From: JADIYM01 sp964641945
Lineage (GTDB): Bacteria > Acidobacteriota > Blastocatellia > UBA7656 > JADIYM01
Length of the DNA: 11,999 bases
Direction: 5' to 3'
Assembly: GCA_964641945.1 (NCBI GenBank)
Contig: CAZXLQ010000150.1
Span: 1 to 11,999, forward strand
Shown here piece by piece: positions 1 to 5,857 of the stretch. Every line of letters begins with the position of its first letter. Positions within the stretch are counted from its first letter, which is position 1. The position numbers and the translations under genes were made by a program. The notes under the pieces were generated by a model. That model was given only the letters and a program-made list of their open reading frames with translations. It was not told where the DNA came from and did not search any database.

Positions 1-36
1 GAGACATCAGTATCTCAGGGTCTGGTCGCTGAAGCG

Positions 37-144
37 CTGAGGCCCCTCGCGTCCGCTCGGGGTTCTGGTTGTCGACTTCCGGTGACGCGTTCCCGGCAGT
101 GAGTATCGACAACCAGAACCCCGAGCGAATGCGAGGGGCCTCAG
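37..144. repeat. Long imperfect inverted repeat (hairpin)
   Basis: Two 39-bp arms (37-75 and 106-144) are reverse complements with two mismatches and enclose a 30-bp loop. The outer ends read CTGAGGCCCCTCGC and GCGAGGGGCCTCAG. No U-run follows on either side, so this is not a classic intrinsic terminator. It lies about 77 bp upstream of the small plus-strand gene. It could be a dispersed palindromic repeat or the 3' hairpin of a gene left of the window. Bases 145-220 hold nothing recognisable apart from the weak -10-like box listed separately. Confidence 0.8.
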
Positions 145-207
145 TCCAGAACAAACGGACCCAATGCCGAGAAATGCCTTCCCTCCCCGTCAGTCGGCGC
201 CTTCGTG

Positions 208-213
208 TATCTT
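208..213 (+). promoter_or_regulatory. Possible -10 box of a leaderless promoter
   Basis: TATCTT matches the TATAAT consensus at four of six positions and ends 8 nt before the ATG at 221. No acceptable -35 hexamer is seen 16-18 bp upstream. The call rests mainly on the same spacing being seen at the ATP-grasp and kinase genes. Confidence 0.25.
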
Positions 214-220
214 TCCACGC

Positions 221-532
221 ATGCGCCTTCCGGTTCGCGATGACACGCTCGCGGAGTTTGCGAGGTCGAAGTACGCCAAACACGGCCGTGGCGCGGTAGT
301 CGTCATGGAAGGAAGCGTCGTCGAGACCGTCGCCGGCGAAAAATACGGGACTGCGCTGGCGTACCTGTACGAGGGCTCGGACCTTCTGGCGCAGGTCGGC
401 GGGAAATGGCCAGGCACGACGAAGCTCGCGGTGGAGACGTATGACCCGGTGCGCGAGATCGTGGTGATCACGTTGGACATGGGGAACAACGTGGATGCGT
501 TCCTGATACCGATGCCGGAGGAAGGGCATTAG
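221..532 (+). CDS. Hypothetical small protein (103 aa)
   Basis: I do not recognise this family. The ATG at 221 gives a 103-residue acidic protein with no signal peptide, membrane segment or cysteines. It has alternating hydrophobic stretches (GRGAVVV near residue 25, EIVVITLDMG near residue 80, and VDAFLIP near the end), which suggests a small mostly-beta soluble domain. An in-frame ATG at 164 would add 19 residues that look like translated non-coding DNA (Pro/Arg/Ser-rich), so the later start is preferred. No Shine-Dalgarno precedes either start. The stop lies 8 bp before a strong hairpin, and the gene converges on tyrA. It is probably a real gene because its codon use is like its neighbours and the frame is clean, but the function is unknown. 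Confidence 0.55.
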   Translation: MRLPVRDDTLAEFARSKYAKHGRGAVVVMEGSVVETVAGEKYGTALAYLYEGSDLLAQVGGKWPGTTKLAVETYDPVREIVVITLDMGNNVDAFLIPMPEEGH

Positions 533-540
533 GTTTCACT

Positions 541-632
541 TTGCGCCTTTGCGAGACCTTGGCGTCTTTGCGGGAAACCCATGCGTGAGGATGCGTTTCT
601 CGCAAAGGCGCCAAGGTCTCGCAAAGGCGCAA
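541..632. repeat. Palindromic 3'-end element A
   Basis: The arms 541-577 and 596-632 are 37 bp each and differ at two positions, with an 18-bp loop. Both differences become G-U pairs in plus-strand RNA, so that transcript can pair along the whole arm. Each arm is itself two related units built on GCGCCTTTGCGAGA / GCGTCTTTGCGGGA. It fills the gap between two convergent stop codons (532 and 636), where it could act as a bidirectional terminator or mRNA 3'-end stabiliser. There is no long U-tract. Confidence 0.85.
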
Positions 633-635
633 GGT

Positions 636-1442
636 CTAATTCTTGAAGAGAGATTGGAGTTCCGAGGACTCCCCTCTCGCCAGGCCCTCGCGGATGCGTG
701 TGATCTCGTCGATGAGCTCGGCAAGCGGCTGATCGATCGCATCGGCGTTGTTCTCCAGGATGTCCCTCCAGACACTCCACGGACTCCCCGCCAGCCTCGT
801 CATCGACGCGAGGCCCGGCCCGCCCGCGAACGGCGCATCCTCCCGCTCCGCCACTCTCGCAAGCGCGCACGCCAGCAACTGCGGAACGTGACTCACACGT
901 GCGACGTGCAGGTCGTGGTCTTCGGCCGACACCCGCACCGGCGCGGCTCCAAGCACCCGCACGAAATCCATGACGCGCGTCATCGACTCGCCGTCATCAC
1001 CGACGAGCGCCCACACCGCACCGTCGAACAGGTCTTCCCTCGCCGCACCGGCACCCGACGCTTCCGACCCCGCCATCGGATGTCCGCCAACGAACCGCCC
1101 GCCGAGCGCCGCAGCCGCCTCCATCACCGTCCGTTTCGTCGATCCGCAGTCCGTCACGACGACGTCGCGGCCGCCGAGGTCTCCGATCTCCAGAAGCGTC
1201 GTCACAATCGCCGCGACCGGTGCCGCAAGCACGACGAGGTCACCGTCTACGATGTCCGCCGCCGAAAGCGATCTCCCGCGCACGCGCGTGAACGCACCGG
1301 TGCCCCGCGCCTCGCCCGCTCGCGCCGGCGACGGCTCGAAGGCGTCGATCGGACCGGTTACACCAGCGCGTCGCAACCCGAGTGCGACCGATCCGCCGAT
1401 GAGCCCCGCGCCGACCACGACGATGCGCTCAAACGGCAGCAT
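636..1442 (-). CDS. tyrA: Prephenate dehydrogenase (TyrA family)
   Basis: This 268-aa protein should oxidatively decarboxylate prephenate to 4-hydroxyphenylpyruvate, the tyrosine branch, in the cytoplasm. Residues 6-26 form a Rossmann nucleotide-binding segment with GAGLIGG at 11-17. DCGSTK (98-103) and GGHPMAGSE (119-127, with the catalytic-type His121) are the family signatures. SHVPQLLA (184-191) and PWSVWRDILENN (221-232) match the helical dimerisation domain. There is no C-terminal ACT domain, so feedback control by tyrosine through ACT is not expected. Start: the ATG at 1442 overlaps the end of pheA by 14 bp, and the Rossmann strand begins almost at once. No clear ribosome binding site is present, so translation is probably coupled to pheA. 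An in-frame start at 1487 exists but would lie deep inside pheA. Arogenate specificity cannot be excluded from sequence alone. Confidence 0.95.
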   Translation of the reverse strand: MLPFERIVVVGAGLIGGSVALGLRRAGVTGPIDAFEPSPARAGEARGTGAFTRVRGRSLSAADIVDGDLVVLAAPVAAIVTTLLEIGDLGGRDVVVTDCGSTKRTVMEAAAALGGRFVGGHPMAGSEASGAGAAREDLFDGAVWALVGDDGESMTRVMDFVRVLGAAPVRVSAEDHDLHVARVSHVPQLLACALARVAEREDAPFAGGPGLASMTRLAGSPWSVWRDILENNADAIDQPLAELIDEITRIREGLARGESSELQSLFKN

Positions 1443-2349
1443 CACCGGAGTACGCGCTGCCGGCGCTCGGATACGAGCCCAGCACACGCACCGACCGCGT
1501 CACCCGCCCGAGATCCGCGAGCGCGGCATCGACGTCCGTCTCCGCCGCGTCCCCGACGAGGTCCGCGAGGAACGCGTATTCGAACGGCGAGCCCCGCAGC
1601 GGCCGGCTCTCGAGCTTCGCCAGGTCGATTCCGCGATCGGCGAAAGGCCGCAGGCAGTCGAGCAGCGCTCCGGGCCGATTCGCTACCGTGAAGACGATCG
1701 TCGTCTTCACGCCGGTGGCCGAAACGTCGTACCGGAGCGGGAGCCTGTCTCGTCGAACGATACGCACGAACCGCGTGAAGTTCGCCGGATCGTCCTCCAG
1801 GCCCTCGGCGAGAACGTGCCCGCCGTACACCTCCGCCGCTCTCGCGCCGGCAATCGCCGCGTCGGCCGGGTCTCCGGCTCGGACGACCATCTCGACCGCG
1901 CCCGCGGTGTCATAGACCGCGACAGCCTCGACCTCCGGACGAGCAGCGAAAAACCCGGTGCACTGCTGCAATGCCACCGGGTGCGACAGCACGCGCCGGA
2001 CATCCTCGATCCGCGCATCCGGCGTTCCCACGAGCGCGTGCGAAATGCGCAGCACCGTCTCGCCGACGATCGCCAGGTCGCGCGCGAGAAGCAGGTCCAC
2101 GACGGCGTGGACCGTCCCGGCGAGCGTGTTCTCGACCGGCACCACGCCGCACGCGGCCCGACCCGAAGCAACGGCGTCGAACACGTCGTCGAACCGCGAG
2201 CACGGCAACGTCGAGGCGCGTTCTCCTACGAGCTCGACGGCGGCGGTCTCCGAAAACGCGCCTGGCGCGCCCTGAAACGCCACATCGATCGAGCCCGAGC
2301 GGCCGGCTCCGCCCTGCAGCGGCATCGGATTGGGTGTGATGACGCTCAA
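1429..2349 (-). CDS. pheA: Prephenate dehydratase with ACT domain
   Basis: This 306-aa protein converts prephenate to phenylpyruvate, the phenylalanine branch. The dehydratase domain (about 21-200) shows GAPGAFSETAA (27-37), VVPVENTLAGTV (69-80), LSHPVALQQC (121-130) and NFTRF (190-194) with the catalytic Thr192. The ACT domain (about 214-295) has RPGALLDCL and the ESRP motif (247-250) that binds phenylalanine in this family, so feedback inhibition is likely. It is a stand-alone dehydratase with no N-terminal chorismate mutase; that activity is fused to the upstream aroF product. Start: TTG at 2349 is chosen because AGGGA lies 6 nt before it and overlaps the aroF stop codon (9-bp spacer). The next in-frame ATG (2325) has no ribosome binding site. 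The tight spacing implies translational coupling with aroF. Confidence 0.96.
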   Translation of the reverse strand: MSVITPNPMPLQGGAGRSGSIDVAFQGAPGAFSETAAVELVGERASTLPCSRFDDVFDAVASGRAACGVVPVENTLAGTVHAVVDLLLARDLAIVGETVLRISHALVGTPDARIEDVRRVLSHPVALQQCTGFFAARPEVEAVAVYDTAGAVEMVVRAGDPADAAIAGARAAEVYGGHVLAEGLEDDPANFTRFVRIVRRDRLPLRYDVSATGVKTTIVFTVANRPGALLDCLRPFADRGIDLAKLESRPLRGSPFEYAFLADLVGDAAETDVDAALADLGRVTRSVRVLGSYPSAGSAYSGDAAV

Positions 2350-2358
2350 GCCCGTTCC

Positions 2359-3644
2359 CTACGCCGCCGTCGCCGTTTCACGCGACTCCGCCGCGCGCGT
2401 TTCGGCGATGATCGCGCGGAAGAGCCGCTCCACCGCCTCGCCGCCGAGCGGACCGTCGGCAGCCTGTCCGACGCGGCCGAGCACGTCCGCCTCGCGCTCC
2501 GGCGCGTGGATCTCGTGCCCCGCGGCTCGCTTGATCCGGCCCACGCGCAGCGCCATCCGGGCCCGCTCCTCGAGCAGCGCGACGATCCTCTCGTCGATCG
2601 CGTCTATCCGGTCGCGGTAGGCGCCCATCGACACCGGGGTTCCGCTACCGGGACCGGCCACCGACCGGCCCTCGAGGGCGAGGTGCCCGACGAGATCGCG
2701 CATCAGGTCCGCGAACATCTCCGGGGTCAGCGACTGGGCGCCGTCAGACAACGCGTCCTCGGGCGACGGATGGACCTCGATGATGAGGCCGTCGGCGCCA
2801 GCGGCGGCCGCCGCCTTCGACAACGGCGCGATGAGTTCGCGGATGCCGGTGCCGTGGCTCGGGTCGACCAGGACCGGCAGGTGCGTGCGGCCCTTGAGCA
2901 CCGGCACGGCGTTCAGGTCGAGCGTGTTGCGGGTGGCGGTCTCGAACGTGCGGATGCCGCGCTCGCACAGCATCACGTCGGGATTGCCGCTCGCGAGGAC
3001 GTACTCCGCCGACTGCAGCAGCTCGTCGATGGTCGTCGACATGCCGCGCTTGAGCAGGACCGGTTTTCCGATGCGTCCGAGGGCCTTGAGCAGCGCGAAG
3101 TTCTGGGTGTTGCGCGCGCCGACCTGCAGCACGTCGGCGTAGCGCGCGACGAGCTCGACGTCCTCGGGCGCAATGACCTCGGTGACGGTGGGGAGGCCGA
3201 CGCTGCGGCCGGCTTCGGCGAGCAGTTCGAGGCCCTCCTCGCCCAAGCCCTGGAACGAATACGGCGACGTGCGCGGCTTGAAGGCGCCTCCGCGGAGCAT
3301 TCGGGCTCCACCGGCGGCGACGCCGCTGGCGGCGGCGAGCATCTGGTCGCGGGTTNNNNNNNNNNNNNNNNNNNNNNNNNNNNNNNNNNNNNNNNNNNNN
3401 NNNNNNNNNNNNNNNNNNNNNNNNNNNNNNNNNNNNNNNNNNNNNNNNNNNNNNNTCGGGCTCCACCGGCGGCGACGCCGCTGGCGGCGGCGAGCATCTG
3501 GTCGCGGGTTTCGATGGCGCATGGGCCCGCGGCGACGACGAACTCCGGCCCGCCGACCTCCACGCGGCCGAGGCTGACACGCGTCCCTTCGGGTCGCGCG
3601 TCGCGGGCGACGAGTCTGAATGGCGATTCGGATGATTTCGGCAT
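2359..3644 (-). CDS. aroF: DAHP synthase (type I-beta) fused to C-terminal chorismate mutase; interrupted by an artefactual N gap
   Basis: The protein makes DAHP from phosphoenolpyruvate and erythrose-4-phosphate, and its C-terminus rearranges chorismate to prephenate. As written, 100 N plus a duplicated 55 bp shift the frame. Merging the duplicate gives a continuous 376-aa protein. The synthase domain (about 32-260) has AGPC (Cys42), RGGAFKPRTSPYSFQG (66-81), QVGARNTQNF (122-131), LVDPSHGTG (His212), EVHPSPEDALSDG (Glu238, Asp249). Cys42, His212, Glu238 and Asp249 are the expected metal ligands, with the 170-, 26- and 11-residue spacings I recall for Thermotoga DAHP synthase. Residues 289-370 are an AroQ-type mutase (YRDRIDAIDERI, Arg309, Lys320, EREADVL). 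C-terminal mutase fusions are known from Porphyromonas gingivalis; Bacillus has the reverse order. The ATG at 3644 has AAGAGG 6 nt upstream. It is the first gene of the aro operon and lies directly behind the attenuator hairpin. Confidence 0.95.
3301..3510. other. False assembly gap: 100 N between identical 55-bp contig ends
   Basis: Bases 3301-3355 and 3456-3510 are the same 55 bp, and 3356-3455 are all N. Such an exact overlap at contig ends is typical of a de Bruijn assembler using k=55 followed by scaffolding with a default 100-N spacer. The surplus of 155 bp is not a multiple of three and breaks aroF. Removing it restores the enzyme exactly. Confidence 0.92.
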
Positions 3645-3663
3645 TTTGGACCTCTTCGTGTGC

Positions 3664-3709
3664 GGAAAATGGAAGAGGCCCGCTCCCTCGGTGTGAGAGA
3701 GCGGGCCTC
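3664..3709 (-). terminator. Attenuator-type intrinsic terminator before aroF
   Basis: On the minus strand GAGGCCCGCTC (3709-3699) pairs perfectly with GAGCGGGCCTC (3685-3675). Four more inner pairs (one G-U) leave a 5-nt loop. The tail TTCCATTTTCC (3674-3664) is U-rich in RNA. The hairpin ends about 20 nt before the aroF ribosome binding site, and the previous stop codon is that of the Phe/Tyr-rich leader ORF. This is where an attenuator should be. Upstream, 3745-3709 can form a competing hairpin that shares the first base of the terminator stem, with GGCG-CGAA-CGCC at its tip. GAGAGGGC (3758-3751) could pair with the terminator's left arm across a 2-nt bulge. Confidence 0.85.
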
Positions 3710-3735
3710 GTGAAAGTCTGTGTTGGCGTTCGCGC

Positions 3736-3867
3736 CTAGACCACGGTGCTGCCCTCTCGGCTGGGGTAGGTAAATCCGTAGCTAAACAGGAACGCAGACA
3801 CACGCACGCCGCTCGGACGGGAGATGCCGGCCGGCCAGGACGATGCGTTGTGTCGGGTGGTGGTCAT
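3736..3867 (-). CDS. Putative Phe/Tyr leader peptide of the aro operon (43 aa)
   Basis: An open frame from ATG 3867 to TAG 3736 encodes 43 residues. Residues 26-34 read FLFSYGFTY: three Phe and two Tyr in nine codons. It ends 27 nt before the terminator hairpin. By analogy with pheL and related leaders, ribosome stalling at these codons when charged tRNA-Phe or tRNA-Tyr is scarce would favour read-through into aroF. The mix of Phe and Tyr codons matches an operon that feeds both pathways. The ATG lies about 5 nt after the predicted transcription start, so the leader would be almost leaderless. Alternative starts are GTG at 3807 and 3801, giving 23 or 21 residues. The C-terminal part PSREGSTVV has no obvious codon role and may be constrained by RNA structure. 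There is no direct evidence of translation. Confidence 0.7.
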   Translation of the reverse strand: MTTTRHNASSWPAGISRPSGVRVSAFLFSYGFTYPSREGSTVV

Positions 3868-3878
3868 TACCGGGCCGC

Positions 3879-3907
3879 AGTATGGGGACTCGGGCGACTC
3901 AGGTCAA
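3879..3907 (-). promoter_or_regulatory. Predicted sigma70-type promoter of the aro operon
   Basis: TTGACC (3907-3902, five of six matches to TTGACA) and CATACT (3884-3879, four of six to TATAAT) are separated by exactly 17 bp. The start point should fall near 3872, giving a leader of about 228 nt before aroF that contains the leader peptide and terminator. Confidence 0.65.
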
Positions 3908-3918
3908 GCATGAAATTT

Positions 3919-3948
3919 ACAAGTGGAGGAATCGGGTTCCACAAGTGG
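3919..3948. promoter_or_regulatory. Tandem ACAAGTGG sites upstream of the aro promoter
   Basis: ACAAGTGG occurs at 3919-3926 and 3941-3948, 22 bp apart, or about two helical turns. The sites sit about 12 and 34 bp upstream of the -35 box. The spacing and position suit a dimeric activator or repressor, but the identity of such a protein is not indicated. Confidence 0.35.
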
Positions 3949-3955
3949 GGTTCTT

Positions 3956-4095
3956 CCGCTCGACAGTTTCTCGCAGAGAACGCAAAGGGAAGACGCAAAG
4001 AGCGCAAAGGACTGAATATCAGCCCCCTTCGTCTGTGCCTCTTCCCTGCGTCTCTGCGTCTTCCCTTTGCGTCTTTGCGAGAAATTGTCGAGCGG
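3956..4095. repeat. Palindromic 3'-end element B
   Basis: Arms of about 54 bp (3956-4009 and 4042-4095) are imperfect reverse complements with one single-base indel and several substitutions. They share CCGCTCGACA at the outer end and CGCAAAGGGAAGACGCA inside. The right arm contains GCGTCTTTGCGAGAAA (4069-4084), which matches element A (562-577) at 15 of 16 bases, so A and B are one family. It lies 41 bp past the stop of the M28 peptidase gene and upstream of the aro promoter. Confidence 0.8.
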
Positions 4096-4135
4096 TCGCG
4101 CTGTTCCCGAGAAACCGCACGACCGCTCGCTTTGC

Positions 4136-5764
4136 CTACGGCTTCAGCGCCGGGGTGGGCTTGCGGGGGAGCATCTCGTCGCGCGTTGCCGCGTTGTAGA
4201 GGAACGCCGCAACGACGATCGAGGCCTGCATGAGGTCTTCACGCTGCGCCCGGTCATAGACGTCCATGTTCGAATGGTGCGTCAGCCCGTTAGCTCCGCT
4301 GATCGAATACTCCACCTCGTCCTGGATGAACTGGAACCCCGGCAGCCCCGCATCCTCGAACGCCTCGTGATCGGTCGAGCCCGTCCCCTTCGCCGTCACC
4401 GCCGACACGCCGAGGTCCCTGAGCGGCTCGATCCACGCCCGAAACACCGGACCGAGCGCCGAGTTCCCCTCCGCGTAGATCCCGCGAATCCGCCCCGTGC
4501 CGTTGTCCATGTTGAAATAGGCCGCGAGTTTCCCGTAATCGGCCTTGAGCATGAGCGGCCCGGTCGGCTTTCGCAGCCACGCCGGCTTCGCGATCTCGGC
4601 CGGATCGGTCGGCGCCGGCCACTCCGCGAAGTTCTTCGCGACGTACGCTTCCGACCCGTAGAGACCCTGCTCCTCGCCCGACCACAACGCCACGCGGATC
4701 GTGCGCCGCGGCTGCAGTCCGGCCGCCTTCAGGATCCGCACGGCCTCCATCATCACGGCGCTGCCCGCCGCGTTGTCGGTCGCTCCCGTCCCGGCGTGCC
4801 ACGAGTCGAGGTGCGCGCCGCACATCACGATCTCGTCCTTCTTGTCCGTTCCCGGGATCTCGGCGATGGTGTTGTAGGCCATCGGATCCGCATCGTGCCA
4901 CGTCGCGCGGATGTCGAGCTCGAGCTCGACGTCCGTCTTCCGGTCGATCAGGCGTGCGATGCGGTTGTAGTGCTCGATCGCCATTACGAGCTGGGGGACG
5001 CCATTTGCCGAACCCGGCTTGTAATTGCTCGTGCCCGACACGCGGACGACGCCGCGGTCCCACGGGCTCGGCTCGATGACGGCCAGCACGCCCTCGCTCG
5101 TCCAGAACTCGGAGAGCGTCTTCGCGAAGGCGTAACGCCTCGCGATGGCGGCCATGTCGTACTGCCGGCCGGAGCGGCCGAACTCGACCATCGTCTCTTC
5201 GTGCAGCTCTTCGTCGGTGTATCGCGACAGCAGAGGCTTGTCGAGCGGCTTGAGCTCGCGCTCGTTGCCGGTCATGACGATCGCGCCCGCGAGTTTGCCC
5301 TTGAGCGCGGCGAGATCCGCCTCCGACTCGGGCGCCTTCGGCACGCGGACGATCTTGCCGCGCTTCACGCCGCCGGTTCCGGGCGTCCAGGCCTTGGGGA
5401 TCGCAACGAGGGGCGTCGCCTGCGGCGTCACCATGTGCACGGAGCAGTGCTCGAGCGACCATCCGCGGCCGAACGGCCCCCACGCCTCGAGGTGCGCGTT
5501 CGCGAGACCCCACTCCGTGAGCTGGTCGCGCGTCCATTCGTTCGCGCGCTTGAGCGACGGCGAACCGGTGAGTCGCGGACCGATGACGTCGGTGAGCATC
5601 GCGACCGTTTCCATCACCTTCGAGTTCTTGAGTCCCTCCTGGCGGATACGCGTCATCGCACCGAGATCGACCCGTTCGGGCGACTGCGCGAGCGCGACGG
5701 GCGATACCGCGATGGCGGCTAGAAGGGCGATGGCCGTGGCGGCCAGAAACCTGCGTGTTGTCAT
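4136..5764 (-). CDS. Secreted M28-family zinc metallopeptidase (carboxypeptidase Q-like)
   Basis: This 542-aa protein is a predicted exported di-zinc exopeptidase that would release amino acids from peptides outside the cytoplasm. Residues 1-27 form a Sec signal peptide (basic MTTRRF, hydrophobic core, VALA-Q cleavage site). Residues about 130-250 resemble an inserted PA domain (KGKLAGAIVMTG). The M28 catalytic core follows: CGAHLDSW (315-322, His318 and Asp320), GATDNAAG (327-334, Asp330), WSGEEQGLYGSE (361-372, Glu364 base and Glu365 ligand), NMDNG (Asp420), and STDHEAFED with HHSNMDVYD (His496/497). All expected zinc and catalytic residues are visible. Start: of two nearby ATGs, 5764 is chosen because AAGGA lies 9 nt before it; the ATG at 5773 directly abuts that site. 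It is transcribed divergently from the ATP-grasp gene. The exact substrate is unknown. Confidence 0.93.
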   Translation of the reverse strand: MTTRRFLAATAIALLAAIAVSPVALAQSPERVDLGAMTRIRQEGLKNSKVMETVAMLTDVIGPRLTGSPSLKRANEWTRDQLTEWGLANAHLEAWGPFGRGWSLEHCSVHMVTPQATPLVAIPKAWTPGTGGVKRGKIVRVPKAPESEADLAALKGKLAGAIVMTGNERELKPLDKPLLSRYTDEELHEETMVEFGRSGRQYDMAAIARRYAFAKTLSEFWTSEGVLAVIEPSPWDRGVVRVSGTSNYKPGSANGVPQLVMAIEHYNRIARLIDRKTDVELELDIRATWHDADPMAYNTIAEIPGTDKKDEIVMCGAHLDSWHAGTGATDNAAGSAVMMEAVRILKAAGLQPRRTIRVALWSGEEQGLYGSEAYVAKNFAEWPAPTDPAEIAKPAWLRKPTGPLMLKADYGKLAAYFNMDNGTGRIRGIYAEGNSALGPVFRAWIEPLRDLGVSAVTAKGTGSTDHEAFEDAGLPGFQFIQDEVEYSISGANGLTHHSNMDVYDRAQREDLMQASIVVAAFLYNAATRDEMLPRKPTPALKP

Positions 5765-5811
5765 TGCGAGCATTCCTTTCGGTCGGGTGGTGCTGAAGTG
5801 CGCCATTCTCG

Positions 5812-5829
5812 CAGATCCACGTTGATCTG
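5812..5829. promoter_or_regulatory. Possible operator palindrome in the divergent intergenic region
   Basis: CAGATC (5812-5817) and GATCTG (5824-5829) are perfect inverted 6-bp arms with a 6-bp centre. The right arm overlaps the predicted -35 box of the ATP-grasp gene, a repressor-like position. The region is only 93 bp long, so one regulator could affect both divergent genes. Confidence 0.35.
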
Positions 5830-5850
5830 GAGCACCCAAACAGGCAGACT
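5822..5850 (+). promoter_or_regulatory. Possible leaderless promoter of the ATP-grasp gene
   Basis: TTGATC (5822-5827) and the weak -10 CAGACT (5845-5850) are 17 bp apart. The -10 ends 8 nt before the ATG at 5858, so transcription would begin at or next to the start codon. Confidence 0.35.
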
Positions 5851-5857
5851 CCGGCGC

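Noticed and set aside
3301..3510. Real frameshift, duplication or insertion in aroF
   Set aside because: The exact 55-bp duplication around 100 N is explained by contig-end overlap, and merging gives a complete enzyme.
549..3696. Very long plus-strand open frames opposite the aro operon
   Set aside because: They are antisense shadows of GC-rich coding DNA: Arg/Pro/His-rich, with no domain motifs, while the minus strand encodes clear enzymes.
4290..5537. Alternative-frame Arg-rich open frame inside the M28 gene
   Set aside because: It is a frame shadow: low-complexity Arg/Gly/Asp composition, and the overlapping frame has all catalytic motifs.
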